Assembly: GCA_003820645.1 (NCBI GenBank)
Contig: RPOR01000012.1
Location: forward strand, 1-44,198
Length of the DNA: 44,198 nt
Reading direction: 5' to 3'
DNA from: Betaproteobacteria bacterium
GTDB taxonomy: Bacteria; Pseudomonadota; Gammaproteobacteria; Burkholderiales; SG8-41
In this document: positions 35,911 through 44,198 of the stretch, one piece after another
How the letters are laid out: each line of letters starts with the position of its first letter
Position numbering within the stretch: the stretch's first letter is position 1
Made by a program: the position numbers and the translations under genes
The notes under the pieces: model-generated
Databases searched by the model: none
What the model was told of the DNA's origin: nothing
Seen by the model: the letters and a program-made list of their open reading frames with translations, nothing else

Positions 35911-37317
35911 TTAACGGGATGACTGCGTCGCGACGAGCGTTGATACCGGTTTGCCGTTCCGTGTCGCGGTCCTGACCGGTGCCTTGGCGGTTTTCGCGGG
36001 CTTGCGTTTGGCGACGGCCTGCTTCACCGCGGGTTTGCTACCGGCCTTGATGTTGCGCTTGGCATTCTTGCTGCGTGCGGCCTTATAGGCCTTGGGCAGC
36101 GATACCGGTGCTGCCGGCAGGTCGGGCAGGTTGGGCTCGACACCGGCCTTGACCGGTACCAGCAGGGGCTGGCCGACGCGGAAATTGTTATTGCTGCCGA
36201 TGTTGTTGACCTGTTTCAGCTGGGTCACGCTCATGCCGTATTTTGCGGCGATTTTTTCCGGTTTTTCCCCGTGCTTGACGGTATGGGCCTGCCACGACAC
36301 CAGCGGCTGGTCGTGATTCGCAAGATTGCTCTGGAACACGGCGACCTTGTCGCGCGGCAGTACGATTGTTTCGGCGTAAGCCTTGATGACCTGCTTATTG
36401 TGCGCGGGGTTCAGGAACTTGAATTCATCCAGCGGCATTTCCGCGAATTTCGCGGCGAGCTTGACGTCGATATGCTGCTTGACGGTGACAATCTCGAAAT
36501 ACGGTGTGTTCGGCACGCTGGCGAGCTGGATGCCGAACCGTGCAGGGTCGGCAATGACGTTCTTTACCGCCATCAGCTTGGGCAGGTAGTTCCGCGTCTC
36601 GGCCGGCATGGTCAGGCTTGCGTAATCGGTGGGCAGGCCCTTCGCCTGATTGCGCGCCACCGCGCGGGCGACGGCGCCTTCCCCCCAGTTGTAGGATGCG
36701 AGTGCCAGTTCCCAGTCGCCGAACTGGGCATACAGTTTTTCGAGGTAGTCCAGTGCGGCGCTGGTCGCGGCGATGACATCGCGCCGCCCGTCGTACCACC
36801 AGTTCTGGCGCAGCCCGTAGAGCTGGCCGGTGGCGGGAATGAACTGCCACAGTCCCGAGGCATGGGCCTTGGAGTAGGCCTGCGGATTGTAGGCGGACTC
36901 GATCATCGGCAGCAGCGCGATCTCGGCCGGCATCTTGCGGCGTTCGATTTCCTCAACGATATGGAACAGGTAATGGCTGCTGCGTTCGACCATGCGCGCA
37001 AAATATTCCGGTTTTGCGGTATACCGGACCTCCCAGTCCCGTACCAGATCGGTGTCCATTGACTGCATCGTGAAGCCGGCGCGGATACGCTCCCACAGGT
37101 CGGTGGGCGGCGCCTTGACCGCGGGCTCGGCGGGAGCGGAGGGGGCAGGCGCTGCTTCGGCAATCTGCGGTGCTGCCGGCGGCGGTGCCACGGTTGCCGT
37201 GGCCGCCGGCACTGCCGTTGTTGCAGCGCCGGCCAGTTCGCCGGTCGGCAGTTGCGCGCACCCGGCCGCGAGCAGGATGACGAGCAGAGGCAGGCAGTGG
37301 CGAGCGATCAGGGGCAT
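35911..37317 (-). CDS. mltD: Membrane-bound lytic murein transglycosylase D-like lipoprotein
   Basis: 468 residues. A lipobox (LLAAGC, Cys20) and a Pro/Ala-rich linker (about 25-70) precede an SLT domain with catalytic Glu140 (LLPMIESAYNP) and SGLWQFIPATG, then one LysM peptidoglycan-binding domain (about 343-390, HTVKHGEKPEKIAAKYGMSV). E. coli MltD has two LysM copies. The last 65 residues are a Lys/Arg/Ala-rich tail. It cleaves peptidoglycan glycan strands at the outer membrane. It is convergent with the ABC operon (stops 4 bp apart) and has a good promoter at 37354-37382. Confidence 0.93.
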   Translation of the reverse strand: MPLIARHCLPLLVILLAAGCAQLPTGELAGAATTAVPAATATVAPPPAAPQIAEAAPAPSAPAEPAVKAPPTDLWERIRAGFTMQSMDTDLVRDWEVRYTAKPEYFARMVERSSHYLFHIVEEIERRKMPAEIALLPMIESAYNPQAYSKAHASGLWQFIPATGQLYGLRQNWWYDGRRDVIAATSAALDYLEKLYAQFGDWELALASYNWGEGAVARAVARNQAKGLPTDYASLTMPAETRNYLPKLMAVKNVIADPARFGIQLASVPNTPYFEIVTVKQHIDVKLAAKFAEMPLDEFKFLNPAHNKQVIKAYAETIVLPRDKVAVFQSNLANHDQPLVSWQAHTVKHGEKPEKIAAKYGMSVTQLKQVNNIGSNNNFRVGQPLLVPVKAGVEPNLPDLPAAPVSLPKAYKAARSKNAKRNIKAGSKPAVKQAVAKRKPAKTAKAPVRTATRNGKPVSTLVATQSSR

Positions 37318-37353
37318 GCGGACATCCGTGGTCGGATTGGTGAGCGTTGGCGG

Positions 37354-37382
37354 ATGGTAGCTGCGACCCGGCTCAAAGTCAA
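37354..37382 (-). promoter_or_regulatory. Sigma-70 promoter of mltD
   Basis: On the minus strand TTGACT (37382-37377) and TACCAT (37359-37354) are separated by exactly 17 bp, 37 bp before the mltD ATG. The -35 is 5 of 6 and the -10 is 4 of 6. Confidence 0.7.
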
Positions 37383-37466
37383 CCCGATTAGTGCTTAATA
37401 ATCATGATGTTATCGAGCCAATCGAAAGTGAGGCATGAAATCGTCCCCGGCACCGCTCGGAAATTG

Positions 37467-38237
37467 TCAAAAGTTGTTTTTCCAGTGACGGATTTCGGCC
37501 AGCACGCTGACCGGATCCGAGAGCTTTTTCGCAGCCCGCGCGCTGGCACTGTGGACGATGGCCGGCTCGGTCACGCGCAGGAAGGGGTTGGTGGCTTTTT
37601 CCTGGCCGATGGTCGATGGCAGCGTCGGCTGGTCGCGCGCGCGCAATAACTGCACCGCGGTCTCGAGTTCGGCCAGCCGGAGGTTGTCCGGCTCGGCAGC
37701 CCTGGCGAACCTGATGTTGGCCAGGGTGTATTCATGGCCGCAATAGACGCGGGTTGCATCGGCCAGGCGGGACAGCCGGATCAGCGAGTCGTACATCTGG
37801 CGCGGCGTGCCTTCAAACAGCCGGCCGCAGCCGGCCGCAAACAGGGTGTCGCCACAGAACAGCATGCCGTCGCCGTGAAAAGCGATGTGCGACCGGGTGT
37901 GCCCGGGAATCTCCAGCGTTTCCATTTCGATGTTGAAGTGCGGCAGTACGAAGTGCTGGCCGTCGGCGAGGCGCACGGTGACCTCGGGAATGCGCTCGTC
38001 GCGCGGTCCGTAAACAGGAACTGCCGCGTGGGTGAGCAATGCGGCGTTGCCGCCGACATGATCCGCATGATGGTGAGTGTTGAGTATGGCAACCAGTTTC
38101 AGCTTTTCGCGCGCCAGGTAATCGAGCACGGGCTGCGCATCGCCGGGATCGACGACAACAGCATGGCCTGCGTCGCGGATGGTCCAGATGTAATTGTCGG
38201 CAAACGCGCGCAGCGGCACGACTTCGTAAGACGCCAT
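37467..38237 (-). CDS. gloB: Hydroxyacylglutathione hydrolase (glyoxalase II)
   Basis: 256 residues. The metallo-beta-lactamase motif THHHADHVGG (54-63) and the later GHTRSHIAFH, FCGDTLFAAGCGRLFEGT and YCGHEYT supply the metal ligands. The C-terminal substrate domain ends ATNPFLR and EIRHWKNNF, typical for GloB. It hydrolyses S-lactoylglutathione to lactate and glutathione. It is divergent from the methyltransferase gene (49 bp), the classic gloB/rnhA/dnaQ neighbourhood. A GGAG site precedes the ATG. Confidence 0.96.
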   Translation of the reverse strand: MASYEVVPLRAFADNYIWTIRDAGHAVVVDPGDAQPVLDYLAREKLKLVAILNTHHHADHVGGNAALLTHAAVPVYGPRDERIPEVTVRLADGQHFVLPHFNIEMETLEIPGHTRSHIAFHGDGMLFCGDTLFAAGCGRLFEGTPRQMYDSLIRLSRLADATRVYCGHEYTLANIRFARAAEPDNLRLAELETAVQLLRARDQPTLPSTIGQEKATNPFLRVTEPAIVHSASARAAKKLSDPVSVLAEIRHWKNNF

Positions 38238-38286
38238 ATCGAACTCCGGTTCTGATCAGCGACCGATTATGATTTAAACTCGCGGC

Positions 38287-39042
38287 ATGTCAATTGCAGC
38301 AGGCGGCCTTTCCGCGACGCAGTGGCTGGCGAGTCCGCCCGGCCAGTATCTGTTCGCGCGGGAACAGGCGTATTTCGATGGCGCCGTTGCCGATATCTTC
38401 GGCTATCACGCGCTGCAGCTCGGCCTTGAGCAGATCGATCTGCTGCGCGCGAGCCGGATACCATTGCGGGTATGCGTGGGGCCGCAGGGCGCAGTCGGAC
38501 TGCGCGCGGATTTCCGCGACCTGCCGATTGAATCGAACAGCGTTGACCTGATGGTGCTGCCGCACACGCTGGAATTTACCGAACACCCGCACCAGGTGAT
38601 GCGGGAAGTTGCGCGCGTGCTGCGTGCCGAAGGGCATGTGGTCATTTCGGGATTCAATCCGGTGAGCCTGTGGGGCCTGCGCCGCAGCGTCAGTGCGCGC
38701 CGGGATTTCCCCTGGAGCGGCCGCTTCATCCATTTGCCGCGGGTCAAGGACTGGTTTGCGCTGGTCGGCCTCGAGATCGTTGCCGGATCGATGACCTGTT
38801 ATGCGCCGCCGTGTACGGAACAGAAATGGCTGGATCGCTTCTGTTTCATGGAAAAAGCCGGCGATCGCTGGTGGCCGATCGCCGGCGGCGTGTTTTTCCT
38901 GCAGGCGATCAAGCGAGTCCGCGGTATCCGCCTGATCATGCCGAAGTGGAGCGATCGGGTCGCACCGCGAAAGAACCTGTCTCCGGTGCCGGAGCGGGTG
39001 CGGGATGACGATGCTGCGGCGGCGAGGACACGCATACAATGA
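38287..39042 (+). CDS. Class I methyltransferase-like protein (YafS-type neighbourhood)
   Basis: 251 residues. The central part fits a SAM-dependent methyltransferase ([20 protein letters not shown], then [20 protein letters not shown], residues about 75-120). The glycine-rich SAM motif I is not recognisable: the place reads [18 protein letters not shown]. Activity is thus uncertain. The position between gloB and rnhA is that of E. coli yafS. Its stop overlaps rnhA by 4 bases, so it is translationally coupled to that gene. The substrate is unknown. Confidence 0.82.
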   Translation: MSIAAGGLSATQWLASPPGQYLFAREQAYFDGAVADIFGYHALQLGLEQIDLLRASRIPLRVCVGPQGAVGLRADFRDLPIESNSVDLMVLPHTLEFTEHPHQVMREVARVLRAEGHVVISGFNPVSLWGLRRSVSARRDFPWSGRFIHLPRVKDWFALVGLEIVAGSMTCYAPPCTEQKWLDRFCFMEKAGDRWWPIAGGVFFLQAIKRVRGIRLIMPKWSDRVAPRKNLSPVPERVRDDDAAAARTRIQ

Positions 39043-39506
39043 ATCGCGGGATCAAAAGCGACGTCGTCGACATTTATACCGACGGTGCCTGCAAGGGCAA
39101 TCCGGGGGTCGGCGGTTGGGGGGTGCTTCTCAGCAGCGACGGCAAAACCCGGGAATTGTTCGGTGGCGAGCCCCATACCACCAACAACCGCATGGAGCTG
39201 ACGGCGGTTATCCGCGCGCTGGAGGCACTCAAGCGCCGCTGCCGTGTGCGTCTGCATACGGATTCGAAGTACGTGCAACAGGGCATTTCGGAATGGATCC
39301 ACGCGTGGAAAAAGCGCGGCTGGAAAACCGCTGACCGGAAGCCGGTGAAAAACGACGACCTGTGGCGCCAGCTCGATGAACTTGCCGCGCGGCATGATAT
39401 CGAGTGGCTGTGGGTCAAGGGCCATTCCGGCCACGACGGCAATGAACGTGCCGATGTGCTCGCCAACATGGGGGCGGACAGCGTCAAACCGGCGCGGGGC
39501 GCCTGA
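39039..39506 (+). CDS. rnhA: Ribonuclease HI
   Basis: 155 residues. The catalytic carboxylates Asp15 ([11 protein letters not shown]), Glu53 (NNRMELTAV), Asp75 (HTDSKYV) and Asp139 (GNERAD) are each exactly five positions after their E. coli counterparts. It removes RNA from RNA-DNA hybrids. The ATG overlaps the methyltransferase stop, and its last base is the first base of the dnaQ ATG. Confidence 0.98.
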   Translation: MNRGIKSDVVDIYTDGACKGNPGVGGWGVLLSSDGKTRELFGGEPHTTNNRMELTAVIRALEALKRRCRVRLHTDSKYVQQGISEWIHAWKKRGWKTADRKPVKNDDLWRQLDELAARHDIEWLWVKGHSGHDGNERADVLANMGADSVKPARGA

Positions 39507-40210
39507 TGCCGCCGCGGCAGATCATTCTCGATACCGAAACCACCGGCCTTGATCCGAAGCTGGGGCACCGCATCATCGAGGTGGCCGGTGTGGAACTGGT
39601 CAACCGGCGGCTCACCGGTCGGCATTTCCACCGCTACGTCAATCCGGGTCGCGACAGCGACGAGGGTGCCCTGCAGGTGCATGGCCTGACCACCGAATTT
39701 CTCGGCGACAAGCCGAAATTCCATGAAATCGTCGATGAATTCATCGATTATGTCTCCGGTGCCGAACTGATCATCCACAACGCCCCGTTTGACATCGGAT
39801 TTCTCGATGCGGAACTGGCGCTGGCGCGCAGGAAGCGCTTCAAGGCCTATTGCCCGGTCATCATCGATACCCTGCGCATGGCCAAGGATCTGCACCCGGG
39901 GAAACGCAACGGCCTCGACGCGCTGTGCGAGCGTTACCAGATCGACAATTCCGCGCGCACGCTGCATGGCGCATTGCTGGACGCCGAACTGCTGGCCGAG
40001 GTCTATCTGGCGATGACCCGCGGGCAGGAAAGCCTGATCATCGAAGCCGAAACCGTACGCTCGGAAGTCCGGGTAGCCGGGTTCGATCGCGGTGACCTGA
40101 AGTTGGCGGTATTGCGCGCCGATCCCGTGGAGATCGCGGCGCACGAGGCGCAACTCGCCGATATCGACAAGGCGAGCGGTGGCGCGCTGTGGCGCCGCGC
40201 GGATTCCTGA
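39506..40210 (+). CDS. dnaQ: DNA polymerase III epsilon subunit (proofreading exonuclease)
   Basis: 234 residues of the DEDDh exonuclease family: DTETTGLD (9-16), HRYVNPGRDSDEGALQVHGL, NAPFDIGFLD and the last motif HGALLDAELLAEVYL. It edits mismatches in the replicative polymerase core. It overlaps rnhA by one base (TGATG) and so ends the methyltransferase-rnhA-dnaQ unit. It is convergent with the transaldolase gene. Confidence 0.97.
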   Translation: MPPRQIILDTETTGLDPKLGHRIIEVAGVELVNRRLTGRHFHRYVNPGRDSDEGALQVHGLTTEFLGDKPKFHEIVDEFIDYVSGAELIIHNAPFDIGFLDAELALARRKRFKAYCPVIIDTLRMAKDLHPGKRNGLDALCERYQIDNSARTLHGALLDAELLAEVYLAMTRGQESLIIEAETVRSEVRVAGFDRGDLKLAVLRADPVEIAAHEAQLADIDKASGGALWRRADS

Positions 40211-40220
40211 GAAATACGGA

Positions 40221-41306
40221 TCAGGCTGCGGTCAGCGCAAGCAGTTGCCGGAACGATTCTTCGAACTGCTTGAGACCTTCCGCCTGCAGTTCCTGACCGA
40301 TGGCATCCATGTCGATGTCCAAGCGCTGCAGCGCTGCGAACTGTTCGCGCGCGGCGTCGATGCCGGCTTCCAGGGTTGCTTCGGCGCGGCCGTTCTCGCG
40401 AAAGGCTGCGAGCGTCGCATCGGGCACGGTGTTGATGGTCTGCGGTCCGATCAGCGATTCGACGTACAGCACATCGCTGTAAGCCGGATTCTTGGTGCCG
40501 GTGCTGGCCCACAGCATGGCCTGCGCCCGTGCGCCGCGTTTGGCCAGTGCGCCGAAGGCGGTATCCGAAAAGGTGGTCAGGTAATCCTGGTAAGCCAGTT
40601 TGGCGAGCGCAACCGCGGACCGGCCGCGCAGCGCGAGCGCGTCGCCACCGGCGGCTTCCAGGCGTTTGTCCACCAGGGTATCGACGCGGCTCAGAAACAG
40701 GCTCGCGACCGATTTGACCTTGCGCGCGTCGCCGCCGGCGTCGATATGCCGGGTGATGCCGCGCAGGTAGGCCTGTGCCACCTCGCGCACATGGCGCAAC
40801 GAAAACATCAGTGTCACATTGACCGAACAACCCTGCGCCACCAGTTCCTCGATGGCGGTCAGGCCGGCTGCGGTTGCGGGTACCTTGATCAGCAGATTGC
40901 CGCGCGCCACCGTGCCTTTCAGGCGCAGGCCGGCAGCCACCGTGGCCGTGGCGTCGTGTGCCAACGCCGGAGAAACTTCAAGGCTGACATAACCGTCGTC
41001 GCCGGCAGTCGCCTTGAATACCGGCTGCAGCAGGTCGCAGGCCGCCTGGATGTCGGCGATCGCCAGCGTCTCGTAGCGCTGTTCTGCAGACAGCGTCGGG
41101 TCGTTTTTCAGGCGCTGCAGTTCGTCCTGGTAGTGCGGGCTGTCACTGATGGCCTTGAAAAAAATGGTCGGATTCGAGGTGACGCCGGCAATGCGGTCGT
41201 CAGTCACGAGTTTTTTCAACGTCCCGTCATGCAGCAGCGTGCGCGACAGGTTGTCGAGCCAGATGCGCTGGCCGAGGGCGTGCAGACGAAGCAGGGGATT
41301 CATCAT
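40221..41306 (-). CDS. tal: Transaldolase
   Basis: 361 residues, the longer bacterial transaldolase type. GVTSNPTIF (41-49) is the family signature, and Lys141 in LLIKVPATAAG forms the Schiff base. SVNVTLMFSLRH and LWASTGTKNP follow as expected. It moves a three-carbon unit between sugar phosphates in the pentose phosphate pathway, in the cytoplasm. Two ATGs stand together (41306 and 41303) without a clear ribosome site. It lies 32 bp downstream of nudC, probably one operon. Confidence 0.95.
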   Translation of the reverse strand: MMNPLLRLHALGQRIWLDNLSRTLLHDGTLKKLVTDDRIAGVTSNPTIFFKAISDSPHYQDELQRLKNDPTLSAEQRYETLAIADIQAACDLLQPVFKATAGDDGYVSLEVSPALAHDATATVAAGLRLKGTVARGNLLIKVPATAAGLTAIEELVAQGCSVNVTLMFSLRHVREVAQAYLRGITRHIDAGGDARKVKSVASLFLSRVDTLVDKRLEAAGGDALALRGRSAVALAKLAYQDYLTTFSDTAFGALAKRGARAQAMLWASTGTKNPAYSDVLYVESLIGPQTINTVPDATLAAFRENGRAEATLEAGIDAAREQFAALQRLDIDMDAIGQELQAEGLKQFEESFRQLLALTAA

Positions 41307-41338
41307 TGATGGAAGATTTCAGTATTTTTCGCAGTACC

Positions 41339-42178
41339 TCAACGGCCCTGCGGATGCAGTCGCGCCAGTTCCGCGGCGACCGTGACGATCAGCCGGCGTG
41401 AAATGCTGACGCTGGGCGGCAGCCGGGGCAGTGCCTCTGCGTCGAACCAGGCAGCCTCCTCGATTTCGACGCCGTCCGGGCGCAGTTCGCCGCCGGCGTA
41501 TTCGGCAGTGAAAGCGACCATCAAGGAATGCGGGAATGGCCAGGGCTGGCTGCCGAAATAGCGCAATGCGCCGACTTCGACGCCGACTTCCTCGCGGGTT
41601 TCGCGGGCTACGGTGTCCTCGAGCATTTCCCCGGGCTCGACGAATCCGGCGATCGCCGAATACCGCCCGGGCTGCCATACCGATTTGCGCGCCAGCAGCA
41701 GTTCCCGTCCGCGGGTGATCAGCACCATGACTGCGGGAGATACCGGCGGGTAGCTGGTGAAGCGGCACGTGGGGCAGGCGCGGGCGCGTTCATCGGTGCG
41801 CGCCCGCATCGGCGTGCCGCAGCGGCTGCAGAACTGGTGGTTGCGCTCCCAGTCGATGATCTGGAAGGCGCGACCGGACAGCGCCGCAACGGTGTCGTCG
41901 ACCATGCCGAACAGGTCACGCAGGCCAAGAGTGGCCCAGCCATCGGGCAGCGGGAGTGCATCATCAACATCTGCGGCGTAACAGTGGTGTTCGCCGAGTT
42001 GCCCCAGGTAATGGCTGCGCAACGGCGCAATGCCGTGTTCGGTCAGGGCGCAGCAGCAGGGCAGCACGGCGGATTCCGGATTCTGTACCAGTATCGACGA
42101 ACGCTGAAAGGCGAACCACAACGCAGGGCGGTCCTGCGCCGGGGGCGGGGTTATTGACGGTATGTATAGTCCGGACAC
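41339..42178 (-). CDS. nudC: NAD(+)/NADH diphosphatase (RNA deNADding) NudC
   Basis: About 279 residues. The zinc ribbon has Cys117, Cys120, Cys135 and Cys138 (CSRCG and CPTC). The Nudix box runs GFVEPGEMLED to ETREEVGV (178-200), and the NudC-specific SQPWPFPHS is at 210-218. It cleaves NADH and removes NAD caps from RNA. No ATG is in frame before the conserved region. I chose GTG 42178; an upstream ATG at 42325 would overlap the preceding gene and is rejected. A TATACT -10 box is at 42210-42205. Confidence 0.92.
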   Translation of the reverse strand: MSGLYIPSITPPPAQDRPALWFAFQRSSILVQNPESAVLPCCCALTEHGIAPLRSHYLGQLGEHHCYAADVDDALPLPDGWATLGLRDLFGMVDDTVAALSGRAFQIIDWERNHQFCSRCGTPMRARTDERARACPTCRFTSYPPVSPAVMVLITRGRELLLARKSVWQPGRYSAIAGFVEPGEMLEDTVARETREEVGVEVGALRYFGSQPWPFPHSLMVAFTAEYAGGELRPDGVEIEEAAWFDAEALPRLPPSVSISRRLIVTVAAELARLHPQGR

Positions 42179-42204
42179 GGCATTGACTCGCGTATTGGAA
42201 CACG

Positions 42205-42236
42205 AGTATAGCCGGTAGCAGGACCGTCGGTCCTGC
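42205..42236 (-). promoter_or_regulatory. Hairpin after the iron-sulfur gene and -10-like box for nudC
   Basis: GCAGGACC and GGTCCTGC (42218-42236) form an 8-bp perfect stem with a 3-nt loop, 13 bp after the stop of the iron-sulfur protein gene; no T-run follows. TATACT on the minus strand (42210-42205) lies just beyond and may start nudC transcription, with no good -35 box. Confidence 0.4.
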
Positions 42237-42248
42237 CTGCTCCCGGAC

Positions 42249-43601
42249 TTAATCGGCGATCTGGTCGGCGACCATCTCCACCAGGCTGGCCATTTTCTTG
42301 TCCCACTGGTAATGGGCCTGGCCATCGTCGAAGGTCTGGCGACAGTTGGCGCAACTGGTCACCGGCACCTCGGCGCCCGTCGCGTTGATCTGGCGGATCT
42401 TGATGTCGAATGCCGCATGGCGCAGGTCGTCGGCGCGGTGAATCGTCACCACGCCGCCACCACCACCGCAGCAGTAACCCAGGTCACCGCTGTCGCGCAT
42501 TTCCCGCAGGTCCGCCCCCAGCGCCTGCAACACATCGCGCGGTGCCTGGGTGGCGCCGCCGCGACGCGATACCTGGCAGGGATCATGGAAAGTCACGGAC
42601 TTGTCGAGTTTTTTGAGTTTCAGCTTGCCGCTGCGCACCTGAGCCGACAGAAACTCGGAAATGTGCAGCACTTCAAACGGCAGCGGCTGACCGTAGAAGT
42701 TTGCACCCTGCCAGCGCAGCGCGCCGTAGGCGTGGCCGCATTCGGGCAATATCAGCATTTTCGCGCCCGCAGCAACCGCTGCCTTGATCAGCTTGAGAGT
42801 CAGCTCCTTCTGCCATGCCGCATTGCCCGACAACAGGCCGAAGTTGGTGGCCTCGTAACCGTCGCTGCGCAGCGTCCAGTCGACGCCGAGATGGTTCATT
42901 ATTTTTGCGATCGCCACGATGGAATCGGGATATTTCATGATCTCGATCGACGACAGCGTGCAGACGACGTCGGCCCGGGGCTTGTCGAGGGGAATTTCGA
43001 CGTCAAAGTCGTCGGCGAGCCATTCGACGCGGTCCTTCAGCACTTTCGGCGTAGCACCGAGCGGACTGCCTTCGCGCTCGGCGCGTTCGGCGACCGCCCA
43101 CAGTTCATGCGGTACCAGGCCGGCCGCGAACATGCCGTGACGCGCCTGGCTGACCAGCGAAGCGATGTCGATGCCCATCGGGCAGATCATGGTGCAGCGT
43201 CCGCACATCGTGCAGCTGTCGTAGAGCAGGTGCTGCCACTCCTCGAGTTCCGCGAGCGTGACCTTGGGCTTGAGGTTGAAGGCGCGATAAGCGAATGCGA
43301 ACGGGCCAGCCTCGCGTTTATAGGCCTGCTTGAACGGCTCGAGTTTCCAGATGGGCGTGTATTTGGGGTCGCCGGTGACCTTGTAGAAGTGGCAGGCGTC
43401 GGCGCAATGGCCGCAATGGATGCACGATTCCATGTAGGTGGCCGTGGTCGCGCTGAAGTCCTTCATGAACGCCTGCATCGCCCGACTGACGCGTTCGCCA
43501 TCGGGAATGTCACCTTGCCTGTCGCTGCGCGGCTCCGGCTTCCGGATCGAGAAGCGCGGTGAATCGAGGTCCAGCGGAAAACGGAGATTGATGTCACTCA
43601 T
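42249..43601 (-). CDS. HdrD/DsrK-like iron-sulfur protein of a membrane redox complex
   Basis: 450 residues. Two 4Fe-4S motifs stand near the N terminus: Cys60, 63, 66, 70 (CIHCGHCADAC) and Cys130, 133, 136, 140 (CTMCGRCTMICP). The C-terminal CCG domain is intact: Cys342, Cys377-378 (YCCGGGGG) and Cys417, Cys420 (CANC), the ligand set for the special cluster of HdrB/HdrD. The first CCG domain is degenerate (FGLLSGNAAW where CCG is expected; only PECGH remains). It is cytoplasmic and bound to the membrane by the preceding subunit. AAAGGAG precedes the ATG, which overlaps the upstream TGA. The real partner disulfide or quinone reaction is not known. Confidence 0.88.
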   Translation of the reverse strand: MSDINLRFPLDLDSPRFSIRKPEPRSDRQGDIPDGERVSRAMQAFMKDFSATTATYMESCIHCGHCADACHFYKVTGDPKYTPIWKLEPFKQAYKREAGPFAFAYRAFNLKPKVTLAELEEWQHLLYDSCTMCGRCTMICPMGIDIASLVSQARHGMFAAGLVPHELWAVAERAEREGSPLGATPKVLKDRVEWLADDFDVEIPLDKPRADVVCTLSSIEIMKYPDSIVAIAKIMNHLGVDWTLRSDGYEATNFGLLSGNAAWQKELTLKLIKAAVAAGAKMLILPECGHAYGALRWQGANFYGQPLPFEVLHISEFLSAQVRSGKLKLKKLDKSVTFHDPCQVSRRGGATQAPRDVLQALGADLREMRDSGDLGYCCGGGGGVVTIHRADDLRHAAFDIKIRQINATGAEVPVTSCANCRQTFDDGQAHYQWDKKMASLVEMVADQIAD

Positions 43602-44198
43602 GACCGTGCTCCTTTGCGCGCGAAGGCGGCACCCGTGGTACCGCGGGAGACGAACACCAGGAAGGCGTGCGACAGTTTGCCAAATGGCATCCAGATCAGT
43701 AGCAGCTCGAGACTCAGCAGGTGCAGTGCAAGCGGGACGGGGTAGTTGGCGGGCGGGAGCTGTGCCATGCCGTAGTAGCTGCCGTGGATCAGCGCCATTC
43801 CGGTTACCAGCGGCAGCACGGTGACTATCCACGAAAAGTAGTCATCAAAATTGGACAGCAGGCGAAGCACCGGGTCGGTCATGCGCCGCAGCAGGGCGGC
43901 GACCAGACAGAGGATCGCAATGGCCGTGGCCACATACATCACCGGGTCGGGCAGCGCCGGCCAGGACAGGCCGGTCAGGCGTTTGACAAAAGCGATGTGT
44001 GGCACGAAGACGACGAAAGCGACGAACCAGCCGACGTGGTACAGATACCCGTTGAACGTGGCCGCTGCGGAATCTGCGCGGAATTCCCGGTGCGGCCACA
44101 TCTTGCCCAAGATCGTGCCCAGCGCACCGGCCGTTGTTGCGGTTGAGCGCGGCGCGGAATAGTCCTTTTTGCGGCCCAAGCGGAAGATGCCGTAGAGC
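43598..44198 (-). CDS. NarI/DsrM-like cytochrome b membrane subunit, partial (window edge)
   Basis: 200 visible codons; the N terminus lies beyond the right edge, and the sequence just inside it reads LYGIFRLGRKKDY. Four or five helices can be seen, with histidines placed in them as haem b ligands would be (YHVGWFVAF, VPHIAFV, LIHGSYYG, LALHLLSLELLLIWMPFGKLSHAF). This matches the nitrate reductase gamma/DsrM family, which moves electrons between quinones and a cytoplasmic catalytic subunit. Its stop overlaps the start of the HdrD-like gene by 4 bases, so the two proteins surely form one complex. Confidence 0.88.
   Translation of the reverse strand, partial: LYGIFRLGRKKDYSAPRSTATTAGALGTILGKMWPHREFRADSAAATFNGYLYHVGWFVAFVVFVPHIAFVKRLTGLSWPALPDPVMYVATAIAILCLVAALLRRMTDPVLRLLSNFDDYFSWIVTVLPLVTGMALIHGSYYGMAQLPPANYPVPLALHLLSLELLLIWMPFGKLSHAFLVFVSRGTTGAAFARKGARS

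Overview
The window looks like a stretch of a high-GC Gram-negative chromosome, most likely a betaproteobacterium. This is inferred from gene content, since no rRNA is present. The clues are hopanoid squalene genes hpnC, hpnD and hpnE, a Bug/TctC-type solute receptor, the orders tig-clpP-clpX-lon and gloB-methyltransferase-rnhA-dnaQ, ppiD facing fabI, and an oligopeptide-type ABC operon. No insertion sequence, prophage, integrase, CRISPR array or replication origin is visible.

Layout. 1-1929: the N-terminal part of ETF:ubiquinone oxidoreductase (cut by the window edge) and hpnE. 2088-6110: a mixed accessory block with a GalD/PrpF-type tautomerase, a DUF3617 exported protein, an NHL beta-propeller protein and an exported SGNH-fold protein. 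Two palindromic CGTCATTCCGG elements lie on either side of its first three genes. 6163-11391: a catabolic-looking cluster with a fumarase/CMLE-superfamily lyase and a TctC-type receptor on the minus strand, divergent from a LysR regulator and a GMC oxidoreductase. A perfect 9-bp inverted repeat lies in the AT-rich divergent gap. 11719-14800: a small Lys-rich exported protein, a TPR-like protein overlapping a HupE/UreJ-type membrane protein with an EF-hand loop, and a monohaem cytochrome c. 14859-18208: a Kef/YbaL-type antiporter, a YidH-like protein, an ABM-domain protein and an SDR lacking its catalytic Tyr. 18257-19912: hpnD and hpnC.

20079-29231 is the conserved proteostasis block: tRNA-Leu, tig, clpP, clpX, lon (with a candidate sigma-32 promoter), tRNA-Val, tRNA-Asp, a strong terminator, ppiD and convergent fabI. 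29319-35906 is a tightly overlapping four-gene ABC importer operon: substrate-binding lipoprotein, two permeases and a fused double ATPase. 35911-40210 holds mltD, gloB, a YafS-like methyltransferase, rnhA and dnaQ. 40221-44198 holds transaldolase, nudC and a two-gene membrane redox module (HdrD/DsrK-like iron-sulfur protein plus a NarI-like cytochrome b subunit, cut by the window edge).

How the genes work together. HpnC, HpnD and HpnE would convert farnesyl diphosphate to squalene for hopanoids, but hpnE is about 16 kb from hpnCD. Trigger factor, ClpXP, Lon and PpiD form a folding and proteolysis set. The least explained part is 2-11.4 kb, whose tautomerase, lyase, receptor, regulator and oxidase suggest uptake and breakdown of an unknown (hydroxy)carboxylate; this pathway is inference. 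I found no clear evidence for a wholly new system. The best leads are that block, the Tyr-less SDR with its ABM partner, the unusual architecture of the ABC importer, and the DsrMK-like redox pair.
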